This document shows, piece by piece, positions 1 to 5,898 of a DNA stretch of 8,574 nucleotides. Both the position numbers and the translations under genes were made by a program. The stretch spans positions 1 through 8,574 of the forward strand of contig JBLHKB010000295.1 in NCBI GenBank assembly GCA_047619315.1, in the 5' to 3' direction. The notes below the pieces were generated by a model. The model had not been told where the DNA came from. It saw nothing but the letters and a program-made list of their open reading frames with translations, and made no database searches. The DNA comes from JBCCRV01 sp047619315 (GTDB taxonomy: Bacteria > Myxococcota_A > Polyangia > Polyangiales > Houyiibacteriaceae). Each line of letters opens with the position of its first letter. Position 1 is the stretch's first letter.

Positions 1-1106
1 TCACCGGACCGATCGGGGACCTCCCCGCCGAAGGTTTCCTCTTCGAAGTTCCCGGCGATTGGGTCGGCACCAGCGTGTCTTACGTCCTCTCCATGCACAC
101 CCCCGGCGGCGGCGGAGGCGGCGCCGGCGCGCGCTTCCCAACCGGCGACGGTTCACAAGGTCTGGGCGCCGTCGACGCGCCGGCCATCGAAATCCACTTG
201 GTGCCTCTTCGCTACAACGCGGACGGAAGCGGTCGCTTGCCCGCCGTGACGACACCGGCAGGTCTCGCCCTCATGCAGGCGCACTTCGACGCGCTCTTAC
301 CCACGGCGAACGTCATCCTTGAAGTGATCGCGCCGGTCGAGCTCTCTTCCCCCGTCTCACGCTTGAGCGGCGGCTCATGGAGCAACGCGCTCAACGCCGT
401 GCAGCAAGCTCGAGCCAACCGTTCACCCAGTGGTCACGTCTACTACCTTGGCCTCGTTTCTCCCGCCGAAACCGCCAGCGCGTACTGCGGTGGCGGATGC
501 ATCGCCGGACTCGGCAGCGTCAACACACGCAACACCCCGAGCGCTCGCTCGTCGATTGCCCTCGGCTTTGACCGCGAGAGCGACCTCTTCAGCGCTATCC
601 ACGAGGTGGGACACAACTTCGGATTTCCCCACGCCCCTTGCGGCAGCGTCAACGGCCCCGACCCAGCCTTTCCCTATGGCGGCGGGCTCATCGGCGTCTG
701 GGGACTCGATCAACGCACCAACCGTTTCGTCGATCCAGGCACCTCCGACCTCATGGGGTACTGCCGAACCAAGTGGGTCAGCGACTACAACTACAACCGC
801 TATTATCAGCGCGCCGTCGCTCACGGAGACGGGGGCGCCGTTCTCTTTGCCGTTCCCCATGTTCGCATCACCATCGCGCCCTTCGAGGCACCACGTCGCA
901 TCACGCCGGAGCTCGAAGCGCCCGCAACCGTCGAAGAGGGCGGCGTCGTACTCAACGTCTTCGATGCCGACGGCAATCCCGTCGGCCAAGTGGTCGCCCA
1001 TCGCCAGGAGCTGTCCATGCCGGGCATTATTCAGTGGCTTGTGCCCCTCAGTGATGGCATCGAACGCGTTGAACTGCCTGGCGGCGCCCTCGTCAGTCTT
1101 CGCTAG
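1..1106 (+). CDS. Secreted zinc metalloprotease, metzincin (M66-like), 5'-truncated by window edge
   Basis: The reading frame is open from base 3 to the TAG at 1104-1106, with no stop before the first candidate start (GTG at 75), so the gene very probably begins left of the window; 367 codons are visible. The metzincin zinc-binding motif HEVGHNFGFPH (HExxHxxGxxH) lies at bases 600-632; its three His would bind zinc and its Glu act as general base. The Met-turn follows about 50 residues later as SDLMGYC (Met codon 753-755), then KWVSDYNYNRYY. The Cys just after the zinc motif (HAPCG) and the Cys of the Met-turn could form a disulfide. An N-terminal stretch, VPLRYNADGSGRLP, resembles segments that precede M66 (StcE-like) catalytic domains in myxobacterial proteases. 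The C-terminal ~80 residues look like a small beta domain. It is presumably exported, but the signal peptide is outside the window. Metzincin assignment is firm; the M66 subfamily is inference. Confidence 0.88.
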   Translation, partial: TGPIGDLPAEGFLFEVPGDWVGTSVSYVLSMHTPGGGGGGAGARFPTGDGSQGLGAVDAPAIEIHLVPLRYNADGSGRLPAVTTPAGLALMQAHFDALLPTANVILEVIAPVELSSPVSRLSGGSWSNALNAVQQARANRSPSGHVYYLGLVSPAETASAYCGGGCIAGLGSVNTRNTPSARSSIALGFDRESDLFSAIHEVGHNFGFPHAPCGSVNGPDPAFPYGGGLIGVWGLDQRTNRFVDPGTSDLMGYCRTKWVSDYNYNRYYQRAVAHGDGGAVLFAVPHVRITIAPFEAPRRITPELEAPATVEEGGVVLNVFDADGNPVGQVVAHRQELSMPGIIQWLVPLSDGIERVELPGGALVSLR

Positions 1107-1136
1107 CACCACGCAACAACCTGAAGCAAAGATCAC

Positions 1137-2483
1137 GTGCAACGATCCGCGCGCGAAAGCGTAGCTCACGCCGAAGTGAGCCCCGAAGATGTTGAGGCGT
1201 TCGACGCCTTCGCCCGAGAATCGACACGGAAGCGGGCTGAAACCATCGGCCTAATGTTCGTGGGCGTGTTCGGTGTGGCCTTCGTCGTTGGTCAGTACGT
1301 AGTCAAGACCGAAACGCACGTGGTCGAACGAACGTGGCTACCCGCGCAGTTCGCGGCGTCTTTGGCGTCCTGTTTCTTTCTTCGCTACTGGTCTTTTTCG
1401 CGTCGTCATCCCGTCGCCGTCGCTGGCTTTTTTCAAGTGATCGTTGCCTGTGCCGGTGGTCGCCTTCTAGGAGAGCTGGGCGGCCTGGATGGACCCTCCT
1501 TTTATGGTCTTTACACGCTTCCAGCGCTTCCGATGGTTCTTACCTGTGGGCTGCGCGCTCGCATTGGAATTACCTCGGCTCTCGTGTTTCCGTTCCTCTT
1601 CGGCTACTTCGCGCCGCACCCCGAGTACCTGCAGCATCCCCTGATTCACATTCCCGTCGTCTATGTCATTTCGTGCTTCGTCATCGGTATCGTCATCGGT
1701 CACTGGATCTACAACCTCACCCGCGACCGCTTCTTGTTCGCACTTCGCATCGAAGCGCAGCGCGCGAAACTCGCTGAGCACAACGAAGCCCTGACGGAGG
1801 AAGTCGTCGCGAAGTCCGGGGCCGTCGCGGAGCTCAGCGCTCTGATCAAAACCGTTCGCGTAGATGAACGAAGTGATCTCGCTCGAACGCTTCACGATGA
1901 CATCGGCCAGCTCATCGTTGGTGCTCGAATGGAGCTGAGCAACTTGGAGCTCGTTCTCGGAGGCAGTGGGGCGAAGAACTCAGGCGAATTGGCATTCCTC
2001 TACGAGATCATCGAGTCTCTCTCGACGTCGACGCGGCGCATTGTTGGAGGCCTTCGAGAGGCCGACTCGACGAGTCTCAGTGAGAGCGTCGACGCGATCC
2101 TTGCACCGATTCGAAAGCGCGCAGGTGTCGATATCCGCACCCGCGTCAGCGAAGACCTCGACGTCTCGCTGCCGATCCGCGAAGCGATCTGCCGCACTGT
2201 TCAAGAAGGTGTGACGAACGTGCTGAAGCACGCCAACGCTTGCACCGTGGAGATCGACGTCGCCGCCGAAGGACAGCAGGTCGTGGCCACGGTGAGCGAT
2301 GACGGCCACGGGTTCAGCGATTCCCGGCTCGCGTCGCGCGAGTCTCATGGCTTTGGTCTCCTCGGTGTTCGGGAACGTGCCGAAGCACTCGGGGGCCGCA
2401 TCGAGGTCGAGAGTGGGACCACAGGTACGAGGCTCCGCGTGCTACTGCCGCTTCCGGACAACGCCAACGCAAAAAGCCCGTGA
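1137..2483 (+). CDS. Membrane sensor histidine kinase, NarL/DesK type (HisKA_3 + HATPase_c)
   Basis: This 448-aa inner-membrane kinase would autophosphorylate and pass phosphate to the regulator encoded next door. A soluble N-terminus of ~35 residues precedes about six hydrophobic segments (roughly 37-56, 68-87, 92-112, 120-139, 143-160, 168-194) with very short loops, so there is no sizeable periplasmic sensor domain. A charged, probably coiled-coil linker (~198-240) leads to the HisKA_3 dimerisation domain with ERSDLARTLHDDIGQLI; the phospho-acceptor is His253. Asp254 and Gln258 make the HDxxxQ pattern that gives this family phosphatase activity as well. The ATPase domain shows an N box (EGVTNVLKHANA, Asn361), G1 (DDGHGF, Asp389) and G2 (GFGLLGV, from Gly405). 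The start is a GTG 30 bp after the protease stop, with only a weak GAAG-type ribosome site; GTG at 1176 is an alternative. The stimulus is unknown. Confidence 0.93.
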   Translation: MQRSARESVAHAEVSPEDVEAFDAFARESTRKRAETIGLMFVGVFGVAFVVGQYVVKTETHVVERTWLPAQFAASLASCFFLRYWSFSRRHPVAVAGFFQVIVACAGGRLLGELGGLDGPSFYGLYTLPALPMVLTCGLRARIGITSALVFPFLFGYFAPHPEYLQHPLIHIPVVYVISCFVIGIVIGHWIYNLTRDRFLFALRIEAQRAKLAEHNEALTEEVVAKSGAVAELSALIKTVRVDERSDLARTLHDDIGQLIVGARMELSNLELVLGGSGAKNSGELAFLYEIIESLSTSTRRIVGGLREADSTSLSESVDAILAPIRKRAGVDIRTRVSEDLDVSLPIREAICRTVQEGVTNVLKHANACTVEIDVAAEGQQVVATVSDDGHGFSDSRLASRESHGFGLLGVRERAEALGGRIEVESGTTGTRLRVLLPLPDNANAKSP

Positions 2484-2518
2484 CCTGAGGCGTTCACTTT
2501 GTCACCCTTGGCGACCCC

Positions 2519-3142
2519 GTGAGCGACTCGCCCATCCAGGTTCTTGTAGCGGACGACCACCCCATCGTCATCGGTGGTGTCCGGCGCCACCTTGCCCTCA
2601 TCGATGATGTGTTTTTCTGCGCTGGCGTCTCGAGCCTGCAGGACGCGGTCGCGTACTGCGCAGAGCATTCGCCGGATGTCGTCGTGATGGACGTTCAGAT
2701 GCCCGGCGTGGACGGTCCCGTGTCCGTCGAGGCCCTCGTGGCCACCGGGGCGCGAGTCGTTCTCTTCACCCTGCGCGAAGAGGATGCCCTCGTGGCGAGC
2801 TTGGTCCGGGGCGGAGCCTCCGCCTTCGTCTCGAAGTCTTCCCCTATTCCGATGCTCATCGAGGCCATTCGCCGCGTGCACGCTGGCGAACGTGTCTTCT
2901 CACCTACGCTTGAAGAGCAGCTCAAGTCCTGCGGGGGACCTCCACACTTGGCCCTGACGGAGCGCGAACACGACGTCTTCGTATTGCTCGCGGGATGCAT
3001 GACACCGAAAGAGGCCGCCTTCGAGCTAGGTGTCTCCCAAAGCACGGTCTACACGCACGCCGACCGTATTCGCCGCAAGCTCAAGGTCAGCACGGTGGCG
3101 GAGCTTGTCCAGTACGCCAAAGAATGGGGCGTCACCGTCTAG
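2519..3142 (+). CDS. Response regulator, NarL/FixJ family (REC + LuxR-type HTH)
   Basis: This 207-aa DNA-binding regulator is the evident partner of the kinase 35 bp upstream on the same strand. The receiver domain (about 6-122) has the acidic pair Asp12-Asp13, phospho-acceptor Asp58 (VVVMDVQMPG), switch Thr84 (VVLFTL) and Lys106 (FVSK). After a short linker, the LuxR-type helix-turn-helix covers about 145-200, with LTEREHDVFVLLAGCMTPKEAA, then LGVSQSTVYTHADRIRRKLKV as the recognition region. That is the full NarL/FixJ layout and every key receiver residue is present, so it should be activated by phosphorylation and dimerise on DNA. The GTG start lacks a clear Shine-Dalgarno sequence; translation may depend on readthrough from the kinase. 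Targets cannot be read from the window. An intrinsic terminator lies 15 bp after the stop. Confidence 0.94.
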   Translation: MSDSPIQVLVADDHPIVIGGVRRHLALIDDVFFCAGVSSLQDAVAYCAEHSPDVVVMDVQMPGVDGPVSVEALVATGARVVLFTLREEDALVASLVRGGASAFVSKSSPIPMLIEAIRRVHAGERVFSPTLEEQLKSCGGPPHLALTEREHDVFVLLAGCMTPKEAAFELGVSQSTVYTHADRIRRKLKVSTVAELVQYAKEWGVTV

Positions 3143-3156
3143 AGCACGATCAGAAC

Positions 3157-3189
3157 AGCCAAGGCATCCGAGGGCGCCTTGGCTCTTTT
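3157..3189 (+). terminator. Rho-independent terminator after the two-component pair
   Basis: A perfect 9-bp stem, AGCCAAGGC (3157-3165) against GCCTTGGCT (3176-3184), with a 10-nt loop, is followed by CTTTT (3185-3189). It starts 15 bp after the response-regulator stop, where a terminator is expected, and lies before the convergent lipoprotein gene that ends at 3213. On the opposite strand there is no good U tract, so it probably works mainly for the + strand. Confidence 0.8.
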
Positions 3190-3212
3190 GGGTCGGGCTC
3201 GATCGCTTGCTT

Positions 3213-4115
3213 CTAGCGAGCGCCGCAGTCGTCGCAGTCGGTTCCGAGGCCGCACACGGCGTAGAGCGAACTTGGGCCGCCGTCGTCGCATTCGCCATCG
3301 CCGGAGCTGCTGCATGTATTCGTACATCCACCGCCGGACGAACCGCCGGAGCTACCCGCGGAAGAGGCAGAGCTTGCGCCGCCGCCGCCGCCTTCGAGCG
3401 CGTCGACCATCGTGCAGCCGGTGTAGATGTTTCCGGAGCTCCCCTCGTATCCGATCCTTCCAGAGAAGTCGTTTCCGTCATGTGTCTGAGCAAAGGTGTG
3501 AACCTGAAGGGAGCAGTGCCCGTCGTTGAAACGGTGCCCAACCAAGGCGGCGATGCGTCGCCCCGTTGGAATGCTCGTGAGGCGATTTCGCACGATGCCC
3601 CAGTCGGACGCGATGAGAAGGATCGTCGGTGCGTCGATCCAGCCGGTGTCCCGGGCCTTGATCTCGATGGCCGACTGAAACTGCGCCATCAGTGACGAGT
3701 CCTGTGCCGGCATCGTGGTGCTCATGCGGATCTGCTGGAAGAGGTAGTCTTGACGCGCCTGAAAAGACTGCTCGTTGCCGCCGCCAAGACTGATGGTGCT
3801 TTCGCTCGAGGAGACATTGCCCTGGAAGGCAAATCCGCTGCCGTCACAGGCCGTCGCGAAGACCTGGCTGGCAGGGGAATCGACGTTGACGCTCACGGTG
3901 CCACCAGCGTCGATTTGTTCGCTGTGCGCGACGAAACCGTCATTCTGAATCACTTCCAGGCCACAGATGGCCTGACCGGTGCCGTTTTGGACAGTGAGGC
4001 TCCCCGTGTAGTCATCGCTATCGCTTGAGGACGAGCCGCCACTCGCGCTTGCGCCGCCACAGGCCATGATGACCGCGCTCAGCGCGCCCCACCGTTGAGA
4101 ACAATCCAGCGCCAA
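3213..4115 (-). CDS. Putative lipoprotein of unknown function with Gly/Ser linker and Cys/Asp-rich tail; 5' end frameshifted
   Basis: The intact frame runs from a TTG at 4115 to TAG at 3215-3213 (300 aa), but the real start is probably ATG at 4137-4135 in the frame one base away (see separate entry). Residues 11-19 contain a lipobox-like VIMAC followed by GGASASGGSSSSDSDD, the flexible tether usual behind a lipidated Cys. Residues ~36-110 look like a small beta-sandwich (SLTVQNGTGQAICGLEVI), of a kind I have seen in Myxococcota exported proteins. A middle region to ~240 (QQIRMSTTMPAQDSSLMAQF, TILLIASDWGIVRNR) is not recognised. After a Gly/Ser-rich linker, residues 261-300 form a Cys-rich tail with CTNTC, DGECDDGGPSS and GTDCDDCGAR, resembling short acidic, possibly calcium-binding, disulfide modules found in the phylum. 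It is convergent to the regulator and divergent from the 4278 gene. Envelope location is inferred; function is unknown. Confidence 0.75.
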   Translation of the reverse strand: MALDCSQRWGALSAVIMACGGASASGGSSSSDSDDYTGSLTVQNGTGQAICGLEVIQNDGFVAHSEQIDAGGTVSVNVDSPASQVFATACDGSGFAFQGNVSSSESTISLGGGNEQSFQARQDYLFQQIRMSTTMPAQDSSLMAQFQSAIEIKARDTGWIDAPTILLIASDWGIVRNRLTSIPTGRRIAALVGHRFNDGHCSLQVHTFAQTHDGNDFSGRIGYEGSSGNIYTGCTMVDALEGGGGGASSASSAGSSGGSSGGGCTNTCSSSGDGECDDGGPSSLYAVCGLGTDCDDCGAR

Positions 4116-4137
4116 GCGCCATACGTGAGAAATTCAT
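4087..4137 (-). pseudogene. Frameshifted 5' end of the lipoprotein gene: start codon and first half of signal peptide
   Basis: On the minus strand, ATG at 4137-4135 begins MNFSRMALGAGLFSTV and runs into a run of four G (plus-strand CCCC, 4087-4090). Removing one G joins it to the downstream frame and gives GALSAVIMAC, producing a textbook lipoprotein signal: short basic start, about 20 hydrophobic residues, then lipobox with Cys26. A good ribosome-binding site (AAAGGGA, 4147-4141) sits just before this ATG and none sits before the TTG at 4115. Either the gene carries a one-base insertion or the assembly has a base-count error. The interpretation fits well but the cause cannot be decided from the sequence. 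Confidence 0.75.
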
Positions 4138-4140
4138 AAG

Positions 4141-4147
4141 TCCCTTT
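4141..4147 (-). promoter_or_regulatory. Ribosome-binding site supporting the lipoprotein ATG at 4137
   Basis: The minus strand reads AAAGGGA from 4147 to 4141, three bases before ATG at 4137. It is purine-rich and close to the Shine-Dalgarno consensus, and it is what makes this ATG, rather than the TTG at 4115, the likely start of the lipoprotein gene. Confidence 0.6.
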
Positions 4148-4160
4148 CAAGGTTGACCCA

Positions 4161-4172
4161 GTCTGCGCAGAC
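4161..4172. promoter_or_regulatory. Perfect 12-bp palindrome upstream of the lipoprotein gene
   Basis: GTCTGCGCAGAC is a complete palindrome 23 bp upstream of the lipoprotein ATG at 4137, in the 140-bp divergent intergenic region. Its size and position suit an operator for a dimeric regulator, but GC-rich palindromes also occur by chance and no second copy was noticed in the window. Confidence 0.3.
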
Positions 4173-4252
4173 ACCTCTCACCCGTCTATCGTAATAACTA
4201 CGACTCAAGTCCGCGTGTGCTCCGTTTTTTTTGACCCACTGGCCCCTCCTAT

Positions 4253-4266
4253 GTGACTCCAGTCAC
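4253..4266. promoter_or_regulatory. Dyad GTGACT-CC-AGTCAC just upstream of the 4278 gene
   Basis: Two perfect 6-bp half-sites separated by 2 bp lie directly before the ribosome-binding site of the 198-aa protein. A 2-nt loop is too tight for a stable RNA hairpin, so a protein-binding operator is more likely than an RNA element. The site would suit autoregulation or repression of the gene at 4278. There is no direct evidence of the binding protein. Confidence 0.4.
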
Positions 4267-4268
4267 GT

Positions 4269-4272
4269 GGAG
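4269..4272 (+). promoter_or_regulatory. Ribosome-binding site GGAG for the 198-aa protein
   Basis: GGAG lies 5 bp before the ATG at 4278 (GTGGAGTACTCATG). The good match and spacing fix the start of the downstream gene. Confidence 0.65.
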
Positions 4273-4277
4273 TACTC

Positions 4278-4874
4278 ATGACGACATCACGCGTCACCGA
4301 CGCGGTGGAACAACACCAGCGCCGCGGTAAAAGCACAGAAGCCGTTCGCATTGTGCGCAAGCGAAACCCTGACCGACTGCGTTGGCGCAGCGCGATCTCC
4401 AAGCTGACCGCTTCGGCTGGGCAGATGCGCGGTCGTACGCGCATGCGTATTGAAGAGCCCGTACGCGAGTGCGTCATCGACTTGCCGGACACCTTTCTAC
4501 GCCAGGAAGTCGTCATCGACGCACGCCGTCATAACGTCGATCTCGACCGCGGTGAGGTCCTTCCTTTTCACTCCATGGGCGACCTCCGTCGCTATGCATT
4601 TTTGGTCGGCGCCGACGTTCGTCTGCTGGAACGCTACGTCGAACTCCCTGACGATTTCATGGCGCCGGTGGACACCCCAGCGTGCATTCTCGTCGGCCGT
4701 GCGATGGCCAATCACCATCGCCGCCGCGCCCAACGAACCTGGCTGGAGCTTCCGGACCCAGACGGTCCCGTCCAAGTTCAACAGCACCATCGCTACATGT
4801 CTGATCGCGCCGCCAATGACGCGGACTTGGCCCGTCGCTGGCAGGCGTTGGCCAACCGGCTCATCAAGGGCTAG
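4278..4874 (+). CDS. Hypothetical basic 198-aa protein
   Basis: I do not recognise this protein. It starts at ATG with a well-placed GGAG ribosome site and ends with TAG at 4872-4874; codon third positions are G/C-biased like the neighbours, so it is very likely a real gene. The first ~60 residues are Arg/Lys-rich (EQHQRRGKSTEAVRIVRKRN, SAGQMRGRTRMRIEEP) and could contact nucleic acid. A middle section (~61-140) alternates acidic and hydrophobic residues (ECVIDLPDTF, EVVIDARRHNVDLDRGEVLP, LERYVELPDDF) and looks like a compact alpha/beta or beta domain. The C-terminus (DRAANDADLARRWQALANRL) is probably an amphipathic helix. There is no signal peptide or membrane helix, so it should be cytoplasmic. 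It is divergent from the lipoprotein gene, with a dyad upstream and a hairpin directly after its stop. A PilZ domain was considered but its RxxxR and D/NxSxxG motifs are not evident. Confidence 0.75.
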   Translation: MTTSRVTDAVEQHQRRGKSTEAVRIVRKRNPDRLRWRSAISKLTASAGQMRGRTRMRIEEPVRECVIDLPDTFLRQEVVIDARRHNVDLDRGEVLPFHSMGDLRRYAFLVGADVRLLERYVELPDDFMAPVDTPACILVGRAMANHHRRRAQRTWLELPDPDGPVQVQQHHRYMSDRAANDADLARRWQALANRLIKG

Positions 4875-4897
4875 GCCTCGGGTTCGAGTACGAGGCC
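4874..4897 (+). terminator. Hairpin directly after the 198-aa gene, possible terminator without U tract
   Basis: GGCCTCG (4874-4880) pairs perfectly with CGAGGCC (4891-4897) around a 10-nt loop, beginning at the last base of the stop codon. No T run follows, so it could be a weak or factor-assisted terminator, or an mRNA-stabilising hairpin. Confidence 0.4.
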
Positions 4898-4900
4898 GCG

Positions 4901-4928
4901 ACCGCGGCATATGCTAAGTTGCCGCGGT
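4901..4928. promoter_or_regulatory. 9-bp inverted repeat overlapping the GTG start of the 323-aa gene
   Basis: ACCGCGGCA (4901-4909) and TGCCGCGGT (4920-4928) are perfect reverse complements separated by TATGCTAAGT. The right arm contains the first two bases of the GTG start at 4927. The spacer holds TATGCT, which resembles a -10 box about 11 bp before the GTG, so transcription could begin at or near the start codon; no Shine-Dalgarno sequence is seen. It may be an operator over the promoter, or an RNA hairpin that hides the start codon. The repeat is seen directly; its role is inference. Confidence 0.5.
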
Positions 4929-5898
4929 GAGCGCAAAACTCCTCAAACCCCCAACATACCGATGTGATTCGGGAGTGGCGCCAGCTGCAAACGACGCCGC
5001 CGAGGTCAGGCTTCCGGCTGACGTCCTGCCCACCAACGTCGACCCACCCAAACGCTCCGCGGGCTTGCCCATGGCAAGCTCTGGTGTGGGCGCGGCGCTG
5101 GCCCGTGATGCCGTCGACGCGCCTTGGGGAGAGCTCCTCGAAGCAGCCAAGCGGGCAGGGCTGCCGCTTCTTGGCCTCGCGCCGGAACAGGCCGAAGCCT
5201 TGGTTCAACAAGGCGTTCCGAGCGCGATCGTTCACCGCCTCTCCCATGGCTACCCAGCCACGCCGCTCAGGATGGGCACGCTGATATTCTTTCCGCCCCT
5301 CGCGCTCCTATTTGAAGCCCGGCGCTTCCCCGTTCATTTCTACGTCGCCGAAGCCTTCGACGGCGAGCACGTCTTCAAGCGGCGCCTCCGCCAGTCCCTC
5401 GGTGATCTTGAAGAGAACGCCGAGCGTGAAATCGACCTCACCGACGACGACCTCGACGTCGCACTCATCGCTGCTGCCACGCGTTATGTCGAAGCGTTCG
5501 GGGCAAGGGCCGCCACAGCCCAAGACGACGCGTCCAAGAACCTGAAGCACTGGCTCCCCGGCGCGGAGGCCGCGTTGAGTGTCGAAGCCGAAGACGGCGA
5601 ATCATCGGAGGCGCACGTCGCGCTCCTCGGCCCCCTCATGTCTTGGGAAGACTTTCGCTCCGAACTGGAGCGCCGTCTCATGGTCGCGCGCTTGTGGTGT
5701 CTCCTCGGACTCGTCGCCGCCATCGCCGCGTTCTCACGCAGCGGCGCGCTCTCGAGTCGGCTCCTGGTCGCTTTTGGCGCCCTTGGCATTCTCGGCGGCG
5801 GTCTCGGGCTGGCGCCCTGGTTGCGGGTAACAACGAGATTGCGCGAGCTGATGGCGGCGGACCCGACGCGTCGAGACGCTTCGGACGCAGCTCCATGA
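4927..5898 (+). CDS. Hypothetical 323-aa protein with two C-terminal transmembrane helices
   Basis: This protein is not recognised. It has no signal peptide. Residues 1-110 are Ala/Pro-rich (for example AANDAAEVRLPADVLP, then a helical ELLEAAKRAGLPLLGLAPEQ). A short hydrophobic stretch at ~117-129 (GTLIFFPPLALLF) is followed by a mixed region with RRFPVHFYVAEAFDGEHVFK and an acidic part, EREIDLTDDDLDVALIAAAT (~150-180). Two hydrophobic segments at ~252-269 and ~279-298 (LWCLLGLVAAIAAF; LLVAFGALGILGGGLGLAPW) form a probable membrane hairpin, followed by a short charged tail. The bulk is therefore probably cytoplasmic and membrane-anchored. The GTG start at 4927 lies in an inverted repeat without a ribosome site; later starts, such as GTG at 4975, are possible. 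Its TGA overlaps the next gene's ATG (ATGA), so the two products are translated together. Function is unknown. Confidence 0.78.
   Translation: MSAKLLKPPTYRCDSGVAPAANDAAEVRLPADVLPTNVDPPKRSAGLPMASSGVGAALARDAVDAPWGELLEAAKRAGLPLLGLAPEQAEALVQQGVPSAIVHRLSHGYPATPLRMGTLIFFPPLALLFEARRFPVHFYVAEAFDGEHVFKRRLRQSLGDLEENAEREIDLTDDDLDVALIAAATRYVEAFGARAATAQDDASKNLKHWLPGAEAALSVEAEDGESSEAHVALLGPLMSWEDFRSELERRLMVARLWCLLGLVAAIAAFSRSGALSSRLLVAFGALGILGGGLGLAPWLRVTTRLRELMAADPTRRDASDAAP

Noticed and set aside
103..132. GGC-type trinucleotide repeat near the left edge
   Set aside because: It encodes a poly-Gly run in the protease and gives no sign of an independent DNA element.
423..1169. 248-aa minus-strand frame and 244-aa plus-strand frame over the protease
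   Set aside because: Both are shadows of the protease frame, which carries the HExxHxxGxxH and Met-turn motifs; the alternatives have low-complexity composition and no motif.
2480..2505. GTGAC and GTCAC arms between kinase and regulator genes
   Set aside because: Only 5 bp with a long spacer, and part is fixed by the kinase stop codon; likely chance.
3030..3695. 221-aa plus-strand frame across the regulator end and the lipoprotein tail
   Set aside because: It crosses the intrinsic terminator and overlaps two well-supported genes in other frames.
4225..4232. Run of eight T as a terminator
   Set aside because: No stable GC-rich hairpin lies directly upstream on the plus strand, and it sits in a divergent promoter region where a terminator is not expected.
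4497..4910. 137-aa minus-strand frame opposite the 198-aa gene
   Set aside because: The plus-strand frame has a ribosome site and native codon bias; this one has neither a motif nor a clear ribosome site.
5643..5894. 84-codon upstream extension of the GH172 frame
   Set aside because: It overlaps the 323-aa gene out of frame, is Arg-rich, and would bury the lipoprotein signal that begins at 5895.
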